A stretch of 64,000 nt of DNA. It comes from Rhexocercosporidium sp. MPI-PUGE-AT-0058 (lineage: Eukaryota; Ascomycota; Leotiomycetes; Helotiales). Below are positions 10,801 to 22,000 of this stretch, piece by piece; position 1 is the stretch's first letter; every line of letters starts with the position of its first letter. The stretch spans positions 1,302,001 through 1,366,000 of the forward strand of contig JAGTJL010000005.1 in the NCBI GenBank assembly GCA_020746875.1, in the 5' to 3' direction. The translations under genes and the position numbers were made by a program. The notes under the pieces were generated by a model. The model saw nothing but the letters and a program-made list of their open reading frames with translations. It was not told where the DNA came from and did no database searches.

Positions 10801-12167
10801 TTGAATCTTCTCCATCCAGGCCTTTTACCAAGGACCAGGAGTTCTCGCTAGAATGTCGAGAGACTCACACAGCATACAACAACCACCAAGGGCGCAACAA
10901 AGGAGGCGCCGATCAGACGGGAGAGCAACCAGGAGGCTACGGCGACTTCGATTGTATTTGCCCAGAGCTGGTGAATGTTCAACAGGCCTCGAATGCCACG
11001 CTCAACGTCTGCGCTCATCAAGGTCAAAGCAGCAGAATCGTCAGCTGCTGATATCTTAGCTTCAATTGTTTTTCGGTATACAATGCTAACTAGAACTCCT
11101 CTCATCATATACATAGCTCGTTCTTGCAGGTAAGAGTAGATCGCTCCTGATGTCGCAATGACAGTGAAAATCAGTGCTGTAGCACCAATAAGACCGTAGT
11201 CATGGTTATGTGAGGACTCCTCGGCCGGAATCTGGAGATATTCTGGTAACGAGTTGAGGAGAAATGGTTGGCAGAATTGAAAAGCGCCTAGAGCAACGCG
11301 TAGCCCAAGTGGAAGAAGCAGAGGGACAAGCAAACCCTTGGCGGTAGCTCTAGCAAGACTATGTTTCCTATTCCGGGGTTCTTGGATCGTGAATTTGGAG
11401 AGTTTAGCCTGCAGGATGTCCGTGGCCAGCTATGTTCTTTGGGCTTAAATTATCCCAAAACCCAAGGATGCATGAGCTTGGATGACAGTCCTTTGGGATT
11501 CGTTTGTCGTATTTGTCTGGTCAAGTGGATAGAGGCCATCGAGAGTTAGAACTCGCGTGTATTCCCTCATGAAAAGTTGGTTGAGCCAAGCAAAAGCATC
11601 GAGACTGTAAAATCCACTGGTTTCTTTAGGGCTGTGCTTCTTGGTATCCCAACGGAGTCATCTTGTCTTGTGCTGAGACTCGAGAATGATCACTAAGGCT
11701 TTGAGGAATATCGTGGTGGTGAATACTCGAGAGAAGATGGTCTTATTCCCGCTGGCTGAGGTAAGCTATAAAGTCCGGGTTTGAAAGACATCCAGGAGTA
11801 TGGTGAGGAAAAGATAAGCGATGAGCGCAATCGGTGTCCTAGGTGATTGTGGATGTTCTAGGTGTGAGAGAACCAAGATGCACATAGTTGACGCAAACGT
11901 TGTAGCCGAGGAAGAAATGAAGAGGGCTTCAAACTTCCTGGATTTGGCGATGGACAAGGCCAGTAACACCAGCTGAACTGCGCTATAAACAATGACCGGT
12001 CGGCGGATGAGATATAAGATGCGTCGAAGGCAAATTGCACTGAATGTCGTCGTGGATATCAGCACAAAGCAGATCCTCTCGACCTTGATGGTAAAACCGA
12101 AGTCACCCCTACAACCTTCAACGGTAGGTCCAATCGACTCATCATTCACGGATCCCGAGAACTCCAT
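7869..12167 (-). pseudogene. Decayed ABCC-type (multidrug-resistance) ABC transporter
   Basis: Remains of a full-length fungal ABCC exporter in the order TMD0, TMD1, NBD1, TMD2, NBD2, starting at an ATG at 12167. Family segments are clear: RRPVIVYSAVQ, SPKETSGFYSLDAFAWL, FCQPFLLNSLPEYLQ, FDDILSGLDADTE, LLDLEAKSPLY and SSSVDQDTD. In-frame stops interrupt conserved stretches at 11766-11768, 11658-11660, 10848-10850, 10193-10195, 9941-9943, 9532-9534, 9058-9060 and 8362-8364. Frameshifts occur near 10820, 10430, 9920, 9460, 8520 and 8300. A base is missing from the NBD1 Walker A lysine codon (10352-10353), and the NBD2 Walker B hydrophobic core (about 8165-8180) is lost. By comparison with the family, parts of TMD1 (10620-10790) and TMD2 (8940-9057) have been deleted. 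An ancestral intron that splits the NBD2 Walker A (GSSGNGKSS when joined) is still visible. No functional transporter can be made. Confidence 0.93.
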
Positions 12168-12633
12168 TGCTGTTGCCTTACCAGGTGACCTATGTAGAGA
12201 AAGATGGGAAACAACTCAAAATTATCAAAATATAGAGATGTTTGAGGTGTGCCACAAACATACATGCAGGTGCAGCAGGCATCCATTCCAACGTACCAGT
12301 GTGCATTAGCCATCGAATGCTTATCGGAATAAGTTAATAAATGAGGAAGATGTATACAGAATTAAAGAGCAGATTGGATTGGGCTCACAGAGTAGTTATC
12401 CGAAGTATGATATGTAGTAACGCTGTATGAAGTTTTACAAAAACCGTCCTCCTCCTTCAGACTTTGGATCGATTACCAATGATCGCTGGAATATCTTTGC
12501 CTTTCCAAAAATGCCACCATCCTGCTCTATCCTGATACAGTGCTAGTGTCCCATGAATACCCATCAAAAGGAGTTGTGTGATCCGCTGACTCTTCCTCAA
12601 AACTCGCACCCATATAGATCGCTGCAGACCTGC
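12168..12633. other. Intergenic
   Basis: About 465 bp holding the former promoter side of the ABC pseudogene and the 3' flank of the C2-like gene. Nothing else supported. Confidence 0.6.
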
Positions 12634-15298
12634 TTAGAGGTTTGATGCAACGTCAAGTATCCCCAAAGTCACATTCACCGAAGCCTCAGCAGCAACACGA
12701 CCACCACTTCCGCTCCCTTCACTCCTGTTGCTCACATTGCTGGGTCGTAGAGCCAGCCCAGTCGTATTCATTGCATCTCTTTGTTCCTGTGAAAGCGGAA
12801 TACCAGTGTGATTTTGCTTGAACATCTTCCCTGGTGGCGCGAAAGGCAACATGGACTCATGTAATTTTGCATGGCGGCCTGTCCATTTCAAGCGAAGCTT
12901 GATCATAGGTGGTCGTACTTCCTTGCCTTTGCCTATTAATGGCACAGGAAACTCTAGCTCTTCTGGTATTTGGGTTAGCGATGAAGTTGGGATACTCGTA
13001 TATTTACGTACCGTCTATTCCATACATTAGACTCTTGTCTGCAAAATTTGCTTCGACTCCAGGAATAAATGAGAAAGGTATTCGAACTCTTCCAATCTGG
13101 CTCTCTATTCCCGCCACTCGGTCATGCACTTCGACATCAATCCACTTTGAATTTTTCGGAACAGCAATGTCGAAAGCCTTGTTCCAGATCGGATCTTGAG
13201 ATTTGGATACGATATCCGTTTTAAGCTCAAGAGCCCTCATCTGTCCAATACGAGTAGCAACGAAAAGAACCACTTTGACTAGAAGACTAGGTCTGCCGAA
13301 TGTCGATTTCGGAAATCTCGTAGCAGACACAATTGTCATTTCTATTGTATCGTCTCCTTCAGAGCCCGAGAGCATTTTCTCAGCGGTTTTCCAGTCCCTG
13401 AGAGCTTGTAAGGATTCATATCGGATGATGGGGCGAACTGCGCGCCAGTCACGGACGAAGAGCACAGCGCCTTCTACCTCATCCCAGCCAGCTAATTGTT
13501 TATCAAGCCAAGCAGTTCGTATGTCCATCTTTTTGTCCTTCCATAGGTACTCAAGCTCGTGACGGGACCGGCTGATATAGGTCCGCCCCTGGAAGATGTA
13601 CGCGAAAGCTTCGAGCATGCCCATGATATATGTTAGGAGCCGATAATAAGACTTCTGGCAGAACTCAAACTCCTTTGTAGGAAATTGGTGAGTATCACCA
13701 AGGCCAGCTGCCGTGCTGTATTCGAAATCTAGAGCATCCATGTCACTGAAGGCTTCAGATGCAGGACCATGTTGATCCTGGAGCAACATAAATTTGGAAA
13801 TGGCTTTCGACATAGAATCCAAGCATTTGAAAGCATCATTAACAACGCCGGCGCTCTGTGACAGGTTCTTGTGTTCGAAGGTTACTCGTAAAAGACTCAT
13901 CAGTCTCTCAATCTCCTCGTTACATCTCGGTGCAGTCTCATGAGCCATGACCGAGAAGGAATTCGGTTCCAAAAGAGACACAATATCTTCCCGCCCTGTG
14001 TATTGAGACTGCATTGCTTTTGGGAGCCAAGAATAAGCCCGAGCCTCTGCATCGGGGTGGTGAATCCGTTCAATGGCCCTCCGACTGACTTCGTTGTCGA
14101 CGGCCTCCTTGATATACCTATCAAAAACTTGGTCAACTTGCTCATCGTGGCCCTCTTCAAAAGTGTAAGCCGGTGGTGCCTTGGAAGATGTCGCCATCAT
14201 ATCGATCGGCTCGCTGTGGTTCATAATCAACGTAGTCTGCTCTAGAGACTGGACTTTCTCTTCAATTGTGCCACGTCTTGCCCCTGGCGTATAGCCTGGG
14301 AGCTCTTCTTCCTCATAATCCATGTGGCCAGCTGCAAGATCTCGGGTGCCCCTGGCCAAAACCCTGCCACCATCATGGGATTGCTCGGTGACCTCGCTAG
14401 CCCCTGTGACGTTATCCTTCAGCCAGCTATCGATGAAAAAGAAGTTATCTTGGATCAAACGTTCCGAAAAACCGAACTTCTGAATTTCTGCTTGTAGATC
14501 CTCCCAAGTTGCAGCAACAGATTGGATGTCTGGAATTTTGCTCAAGGCGTTTGAAATATTTTGTTTCGGAGGACTTGAACATAGGATTAGCGAATGCATG
14601 GTGGTAAAAAATTGAGCAAAATTCCTGTCAGATAGGCATCGTATGCTGTATACCAATGATATCTGCTTTAGGATTATCAAGGCTGAGAAATCCTCTTCTT
14701 TTCAACACGAACCCCGACTTAGACTAAGTTCAGTGAATGCACCTCTCATCTTAAACCACGGACTAGGAAGTCTACAATTCTGACTTCAAAAGTTGTGGCA
14801 CCTATACAGAACATTTGTGACACATAAAACAATATTGCTGCGTGGTCTTGGTTAAGTAAGAAAAGGGAATACTTAGGAAAAGTTACATACCCTTGAAGAA
14901 CCTCGAGGAACGAAGAAAGCTGACCAGTTTGGTCTAGAATCTTGGTTTCAATGGCACCAACTCCCTCAAAACCCAGTCGCTGGGACCTGAGGCCATAAAT
15001 AAAGCCCTGCAGTTGCTCGAACACCAAGCTGCAAGCGCCTTTCTGGCTATTTATGACCCATTGGTCGGTAGCTGAAAGTTGGGCATCCTGAGTGGCATCG
15101 TGAGTCAGACGCAGCATCCCGATCAAAGAGAGTACTGCATCAGAAAGGGCTTTGAGTGGCTGAGGAGCCTGTGAGAGGGCTCGATAGTTCTGTGCTGGAA
15201 TTAGAGGGGATCGATTGATGGACAATGTCACGATTGAGGCATACCTTCCATCCCTTCTCTATCAATTCGCTGAGATCACCGTTGAACGGTCGATTCAT
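12634..15298 (-). CDS. Unrecognised protein with a C2-like domain near the C-terminus
   Basis: Exons on the minus strand: 15298-15245 (starts MNRPFNGDLSELIEKGWK), 15189-14891, then about 14624 (or 14573) to 13012, then 12962-12634, giving about 764 residues. The joins at 15244/15190 and 13011/12963 are well supported. The join after 14891 is not: the nearest in-frame acceptors (14625 or 14574) imply an intron of about 266 or 317 nt, unusually long here, so a small extra exon may be missed. The N-terminal third looks helical. Residues that include EMTIVSATRFPKSTFGRP, DIVSKSQDPIWNKAFDIAV and WIDVEVHDRVAGIESQIGRVRI have the layout of a C2 domain, usually a membrane- or Ca2+-binding module. The tail is basic then Ser/Gly-rich. 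I do not recognise the whole protein and assign no function. Confidence 0.72.
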
Positions 15299-16298
15299 CT
15301 TGGATTCTCTATTCAGAAGTGAAGTGGCTAGACAGTATGTAAATTGGGGATCTGCTCTTATTTATATTCAGGTGAAAGCAACCCAGGCAAGCTCCACATG
15401 ACATGAGCTGTGCCTCATCCTGGCGCAGCTCAGCCCCATGTCTGGTGGAAACGAGAACCCTCATTGTGCAACTTTCCACATAGAAGATCAAGAAAAAAAC
15501 CTGAAACGAGCGTGAATCTTTGTAAGGTACTGAGATTAAGTGTTTTCCCCTCTGTATATATCTAGTGAGACTTGGGGTAATTAAAATCATTGTAGTGTTT
15601 CGGCGCAACGTCGGCAAACTTGCCCAGTCCTTGATGCGGTGAGGCGGCCGATTTGCCGCCTCAAGGAACACAGCGCGTCGTCTCGCGACCTTCTCCCCTA
15701 CCCACATCCATCAGTTGAATTACCCCAGAATTTCAGAGTCTTTACGTGACAACCAAAGTAGAAGTAAGTAAGACCCCTTCCTTGAGATACGAACAATGTT
15801 AATCGCATCGATAGGACTGCTTGCTGCCCTTAGGTTCTCGTTTGAGAAGAAGGCATAAAGCAAACCTGCAAGTTGTAGATTTATCCATCAGAACAGAGCT
15901 CAGGTACAGCCTCATTTCTTTCATCCGAAGCATGTGCTTAAGCTCAATTCCCTGTATCACTTGGCTCGCTGCTTCAGGCCACTCAGATATGTGATTCCAT
16001 TGGTTTATTGTCTGTTGTCACCTGTCAACGCTTCGGCAATTCAGCAGCGTCCTGTCTTCCCACATAATTTGAATGTGCATTATGCCATGCCTCCTGCTGA
16101 ATGTTGCAAACACCTCATTGAGAAATTTTGCTAACACTGATAAAGCTTTTGTAGGCTCACAAGTTTGGAAGGTTATCTGACAACTCATTTTGAGGACCAC
16201 CACGAGAAGAGTTGGTTAGCGAGCTAAGATACCAGAGGTCTGAGGCGTCTTGAATTCATCTGAACCTGCTCATCATCTCCCTAAAACCCGAATTCACC
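15299..16298. other. Intergenic, divergent
   Basis: One kilobase between the start of the C2-like gene and the start of the Dpb3-like gene. It holds a 132-codon open frame (15309-15707, minus) without recognisable protein features, which I do not call. No RNA gene or mobile element seen. Confidence 0.55.
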
Positions 16299-17026
16299 AT
16301 GCCTTACAACACTGCTCCTATACCTCCTCGGAAGGAGGCTACTGGTACTACCCAGCTTCCTCGTTAGTCCCAACCCCCCCTCAACAAGGCACGTGCTTAT
16401 CCTTCTTAGTTTCCCGTGTCAAGAAGATGATACAGGTTGATTCGGACATACATGCCTGCTCCAATTCTGCTGCATTCGTCATCACAGTTGCTACGGTTAG
16501 TCTTTATTTAGAAATTGTGCTGGTTAAATGAAACCGTCTGACAGATTCAACAGGAGATGTTCATCCAATACCTATCCGAACAAGCCCACAACGTCGTCCG
16601 CTCCGAGAAGAAACCTCGCCGTAACATCCAATACCGAGATCTCGGTACACCCATCTCCCCTACACCCTTAAGTCTAGCCAAACTAACAACCCCCCAGCCA
16701 ACGCAGTCGCGCACCACGATAACCTCGAGTTCCTCGTCGACACCGTCCCAAAGACAATGCCCTACAAAGAAGCCAAGAAGCTTGCCGCAGGACCAAGCAA
16801 GACCAACGGCGAGAGTTCGGTCGAGGCCGGCCAGACGACTTTAGTTGGAATGAAGCCCACTGTAAATGGTACTAATGGTTTCGTGGCACAAGAAACCTCA
16901 CTGGATGACGATGAGGCTGATGATCCGAATGCGCAATTGGAGAAGGAGAGTCGACGTGTTAGATTGAGTACTGGATCTACCATCTCCGAGGGCCAGAATC
17001 TGGGCGAGGATGTTGAGATGAAATGA
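16299..17026 (+). CDS. Histone-fold protein, DNA polymerase epsilon subunit C / CHRAC-like (Dpb3 family)
   Basis: Exons 16299-16362, 16410-16495, 16554-16644 and 16698-17026; 189 residues. The N-terminal ~105 residues form a CBF/NF-Y-type histone fold: LPLSRVKKMIQVDSDIHACS, then AAFVITVATEMFIQYLSEQA, RRNIQYRDLANAV and DNLEFLVDTVP. Proteins of this type pair with a Dpb4-like partner in the leading-strand polymerase epsilon and in ISW2/CHRAC chromatin remodellers. The C-terminal half is acidic and disordered and ends GEDVEMK. An alternative acceptor 9 nt upstream of exon 3 (after a CAG at about 16544) would add three residues (Ile-Gln-Gln). Dpb3 versus Dls1/CHRAC1 cannot be separated without a tree. 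Confidence 0.87.
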
Positions 17027-17377
17027 TCTTTCTGCTTGTCACTCCCCTAGGAAATCTTGACGAACGACTCATGACAATTGTATTTTAGAAATAGGCTTCG
17101 GGTTGGGATAGAAGTTACGCGGTTTCTTTTGCTAGTAGCTTCTAGGTAGACTCATTCATGATCACGAATTTTATACTAGGAAAGAACAAAACGTGTGTGA
17201 GGACCATGAAGGTGTGAATTTACCCAGTTCTCATGTGAGACTGCCACTTTTTCTCTATATCAACAATAGCTCGGCATCCAGCAGCAAACGCCAAATACTT
17301 TTCGTATCTCCCAGCCATAACGCCGTCTGGTATGCAGATTCGAAGCCACATTTTTGCCCTCTCCCATACCAAACCTC
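17027..17377. other. Intergenic, convergent
   Basis: 350 bp between two 3' ends (Dpb3-like and U2A'). No feature supported. Confidence 0.6.
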
Positions 17378-18389
17378 TCATTCCTCCATGTCGTCTACAC
17401 CCTGAGCAGCAGCTGGTACACGTCCCTCATTCAACTCCTGCTCCAGACGAATGATATCCTGCAAACTCTTGGCATTCCTAATCAGCTCCTCTACCTTCTT
17501 GCGCTCCTTATCGGTAAGCTTGACGCGGTAGTTCTTCGATGTTGAAGCTGCTGCGGAGCCGTTTGCTGAGGGGACATCGAAGGTCTTGGACTTGACACCC
17601 ATAATCTGCCACCGTATCAGCAATTGTCCAACGTCCCGTGTTTGTGTACATACCTTGGAAGCTAATGCGGATGGCTCAGCAGAAGTACCAAACAGCTCCT
17701 TCGCCTTCTCGCGCTCCACATCCTTAACTTTCTTGTAGTCAAAGAACCTGACAGTCGGACATCTCCAAATAACCCAGTACCGGTAATGCTATAACCCCGT
17801 CAGCCACCACCTCTTTCGTTTCCTCAAGTATAGAAAACAAACCTCCTTTCTCGTAACGGGATTCTCTAACAGGACCAGGTGTGTGAGGAAACGGAACGTA
17901 GCCAGGACGTCCAGATCAGCCAGCTCCGCAAAGTTATTCGCCGTCAGGACCAGTGTCGTGAGGTTGGGTATCGAGTTCGCGAGAGAGGGTTGGATGCTTG
18001 CGATTCTGTTGCGCGCCAGCAGCAGAGTATGTAACCGCGGCGACAGAGGGAAGTTGCCTAGGAGTTGGATATCGTTGTCGGTGAAATCGATTGCATCGTG
18101 GGGCTTTTTCCTTCTCATTAGCAGCCATTGCATACAAGGTTGAGAGCTCTGGCTAGTAGGTAGGCAACGTGCATCTGGGAGGAGGGGAACTCACACCAGC
18201 GACACCAAGGTTCTCAATGGCGGGGATTTTATGGCCTGCAGAAGTACAAAAATTCGATATCAACTCAGCTCGCCTCAAAGTGTAGTATCATGTTCTTTTC
18301 AGGTACGCACCTCGGAGATCAAGCTCGCGCTCTTTGAGTGGGTTGAGGTAGGAGAGGGAGGATTGGATCAGTTCTGCCGTGAGACGCAT
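17378..18389 (-). CDS. LEA1: U2 small nuclear ribonucleoprotein A' (Lea1)
   Basis: Leucine-rich-repeat protein of the U2 snRNP; with U2B'' it binds stem-loop IV of U2 snRNA and supports branch-site recognition. Five exons on the minus strand: 18389-18311, 18235-18195, 18103-17843, 17788-17654, 17605-17378; 247 residues, the normal family size. Diagnostic sequence includes MRLTAELIQSSLSYLNPLKE, GHKIPAIENLGVAGPHDAID, the repeats LLLARNRIASIQPSLANSIP and LVLTANNFAELADLDVLA, and the cap HYRYWVIWRCPTVRFFDYKK. The C-terminus is charged and ends DDMEE. The second intron, 91 nt, is the longest. Confidence 0.95.
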
Positions 18390-19031
18390 TGTGGCGACTT
18401 TACCTGCTGCTTGTCGTCAAGTCGTGAAAGTATTGAAAGATGGCCGAACTGGGAGAAATTGTGCTGGGTTGCGCTCGGTGGTGTGTGTTGACAAGGCTGA
18501 TGTTCCCCACCAAAGTCGAGGTCACAAAAATATTAGAACTAAAAGCAGCGCTAATTGTGGGATCGGAGACCACCACTCTCTGGTAAATGCTGCACCTTCT
18601 AGCAAGGCATATCAAAAAGAAAAGAAAATGTCTATATAATAAACCTTTCAAAAATAGAAAGTTCTATAACTTTTTACGTAAATATTAAAATGTATCTTTA
18701 AAATTCAAAAAAGTGTTGAAATATCGAGATCTTTAAGTGACGCTCGGACTAATTCACTCACGTTAAACTAAAATTTACTTTTTGGTATGCCCCCCCCCCC
18801 CCCCAAATTAGCCCGATCAAGGTTTTCACCACGATGGGTGGTTTACATAGTCCCCAAAGTCTAGGAAATAGTTTCCGGGTATTTTTTGTAATACATTATG
18901 ATATCTGTCTACTAACAGCACATTGCATCTGAGTCTTCCTAGCCCAATGTATTATCTACCTTGCGCCACCACCTGCCTGCCCTCGATATGCCCCAAACGC
19001 CTCTAAAATGCTGAAGTGCGTCTTTAACACC
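18390..19031. other. Intergenic with AT-rich stretch
   Basis: Lies between the U2A' start and the Vps15 stop. Bases about 18600-18780 are very AT-rich, followed by a C15 tract. No gene supported. Confidence 0.55.
18790..18804. repeat. C15 homopolymer
   Basis: Fifteen consecutive C residues directly after an AT-rich stretch; a slippage-prone tract whose length may vary between strains or be imprecise in the assembly. Confidence 0.95.
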
Positions 19032-22000
19032 CTATTGAAATACAAAGACAACGCCTGACCTATCCACCGACACAGTCATACCATAAGGCGATTCAAGTAA
19101 TGCAATGTTGAGAATCGAATCTAAGTGAGATCTTAGGAGCTGCTGCTGCTGGAGAGAAATCACCGTGGATCTGGGCGGTCGCCCGCTTGACGTCTTGCTC
19201 GCATTTGAAGTTCGAGAACTAGCCCCAGCATTGGGAGCAGTAGGTCCTGGCCTCGGAATCCGCTCCGCGTTAAGTGTTAGTGAAGCAGTGGGATGCGTGG
19301 AAGTGAAGCTTGGCTTCAGCTCTTCGGCTTCAAGTCCGCTGACAACCATAGAATTCTCTACGCGAGAGACATCCCAAAACCGAATCTTCTTATCTGACCC
19401 TCCTGTAATGATGAATCCGTACTTAGACTCCCGATTGTCATCGTAGGAGTCTGTTCCTGCCACCATCGCTCGCATACCTCGGTCGGAGTTGCTAGACCCG
19501 TTTGGCTCCAATGCAGTTGCAAATCGCCCGAGCATGCCTTCAGGGCGATCATCATCAACAGGCCATGGTTCGTATCCCTTAGGCCCATCTTTACTACCTC
19601 CTGCTCGGTAGATCTCTCTGCACTGGACCTTCTCAACATCCCAGACAGTCATTTCCCCATGGCCACTACCACCTGCAACACAGACCCATCTACCACGACC
19701 TTTGGTGGGATGTAGACACATTCTGTAGATGGACGTGGCTCCTGGTACTCCCCAGGCTCTCAGGCGAACCTTAAATCGAAGATCCCAAAGATCCAAGACT
19801 CCATGGGAAGTCCCTAATAACAGCCACTGCCGTCGTTTGTCCACAATGAAGCAAGTCGGTGTCCCGTGATGAACGGGGTTATCCAATGTGTAGAGAATCT
19901 CCATTGTCCGAAGATCAATAGCAATAACTCGTGATCGATTTGTGGCGACAAGCAGAGTCGAGTTGGTCTCTATCTTGAAGTGATTAGACCAGATGGCCAT
20001 CTCCCCCTTGGGAAGCTCGTACTCGCGCAAGACCCGAAGTTTGCTGTACCTCACTGTGCCGCTAGCATGCACACACTCGACTCTAACCACATTGATGCTG
20101 CCATCACTGCCACAACTCACGAAGGAGTGGGTATTTTCAACAAAGCAAAGGGCAGTGACCTGAGCGTCATTGGCATGTTTGTGCGTTTGTCTAGAACGAT
20201 GTGCAATATTGCGTTCAAGTCGTCCAGTATCCCAGACCTTCACACAACCATCATCTCCGCCTGTGAGGAAGAACAAATTGTCTGGAGCAACAACAATGTG
20301 ATGAACTGGTCCGATATGCTCTGCAAAGGTGGCTACTAATGTCCCCTCGGGCTTCCAAGGTCTATCCGGAGTTTGAGATGAACCCTTGTTAATATTTTTT
20401 CGCCTGCTCGATGTAGCAATCATGGGTCCAAACTCGGCAATGTCGTTCGGATAGTTGTCGACATACATGGCATCCAGCATTTTCAATATACTTGGATCAT
20501 TACCAGCATAAGTATGAGCTCCTCTGAAACGAATCTGATCGCGGCCTGCCTTTTCTTTTTCCTTTGCCAAAGTCAATGCAGATGAATCTCCTTTGTTGTG
20601 AGGAAATGGTCCTTCAACTCTGCCGAACACGTTCGCCGAAGTCATACCTGTCTCGGGGAACGATTTCGTGGAGTCCTTGCGGTTCATTAAGTTGATAGCA
20701 CTGGCCTTATGGCGAATACCGTGATGTGCTTCTCTGGAGTTCACACTGGAACCTGTATCTGGCACAGACCCTGCCTCATCATCGCTACCCTTGTTGTTCG
20801 GTACCTTGACTTGAAGCGATGTTGGACGAGATCCTTGATCCAGAGACAACGGTTCTATATCCTTGGGAGACGAAGATGTGACCGAGGATGGAGAAACAGG
20901 AGAGCGGCCACCGCGACCATTAGTCCCTGTAGATAATGTGCCGACTTGACTGCTGAGTCGAGCCTTATGGGTGTTGTACGCAGAACGTCGTCTCCTAGCA
21001 ATAGAATCATCAATTGTCATCGAAGCATCCAGTAATGCATCAGCAATAGTATGAGGTGCTCGGTCACTCCCATCAGATCCACTGTTGAGTCGTCGAAGAG
21101 GTTCATCCAGGGATTGCTGTTCATCAAACATGACTGTCTGTGGAGTGATTCCAATGTTGCGCAGATTGATCACATTGTTAAGGTATGCCGGGTGTTGTGT
21201 GGTTTCTCGTGCCTTGGACATCGCAAGCCGCCAGATATACTCTCTCAACACAAGCAACTTGAAATCATCATCGCTCCCAAGTCCCATGTTCCTTAATTTC
21301 GCTACCCACTGCTCATCCTCTTCATTCTTCGGCACTTTCTGCAACGCATGGTGACCAAAGTCCTTAGCAGAGATCGATGTAAGGCCCAAATTATTAGAGT
21401 CGAGCGTGAAAGTCCGCAGATGAGGAACAGGTTTCCAGAATATACCTCGGTCAACTTTAGTGGCCCATGTTACAGTAAGGTCAAGAATGGCGCGTGAGAT
21501 CGGCTTCTTCAGGTTGTCAAGTAGTCCAAGTTCTGAAAAGTCATTGGCAGATGTCTTCAGAAATGGCCTGATCAGGGAATGAACGATGCATTGGGTGTCA
21601 GCAACCGAAAGGAAAATTGTCGCGGATGAGAGAAACATGGCAGCAGCCTCTCGGATCCAGATATTGGGGTGCATTGTGAACCGTGCTACAATCTCAACAA
21701 GCTCCCAAATCTTAGACCGCTGAAATAAACCCAACTCTGCCATGCTGGCAAGTGATCGAAGGACACTGGCGATAACGAACTCTTCGGGGTCCGTAAGTGC
21801 CTGGACCATCAAGGGCAGGATGAACTCCTCCAGACTGGTACCTCCGAGAAATGTTGCAACACCAACAATCGTCTCGAAAAAGGCGCACTTAAGCATCCAG
21901 TTCCGATCATTTAGATATGTGTTAAGATGACTTAGAATAATATCATTCGAGTCTGCCGTTCCAAAGAACATGCACAGTTCCGGTACAGAACCCAGAAATG

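Noticed and set aside
7869..12167. Several separate small ABC-transporter genes instead of one pseudogene
   Set aside because: The fragments lie in the exact order of one ABCC protein on one strand and none has a complete domain set.
15309..15707. 132-codon minus-strand open frame with an ATG
   Set aside because: No recognisable domain, targeting signal or supported splice partner; most likely chance.
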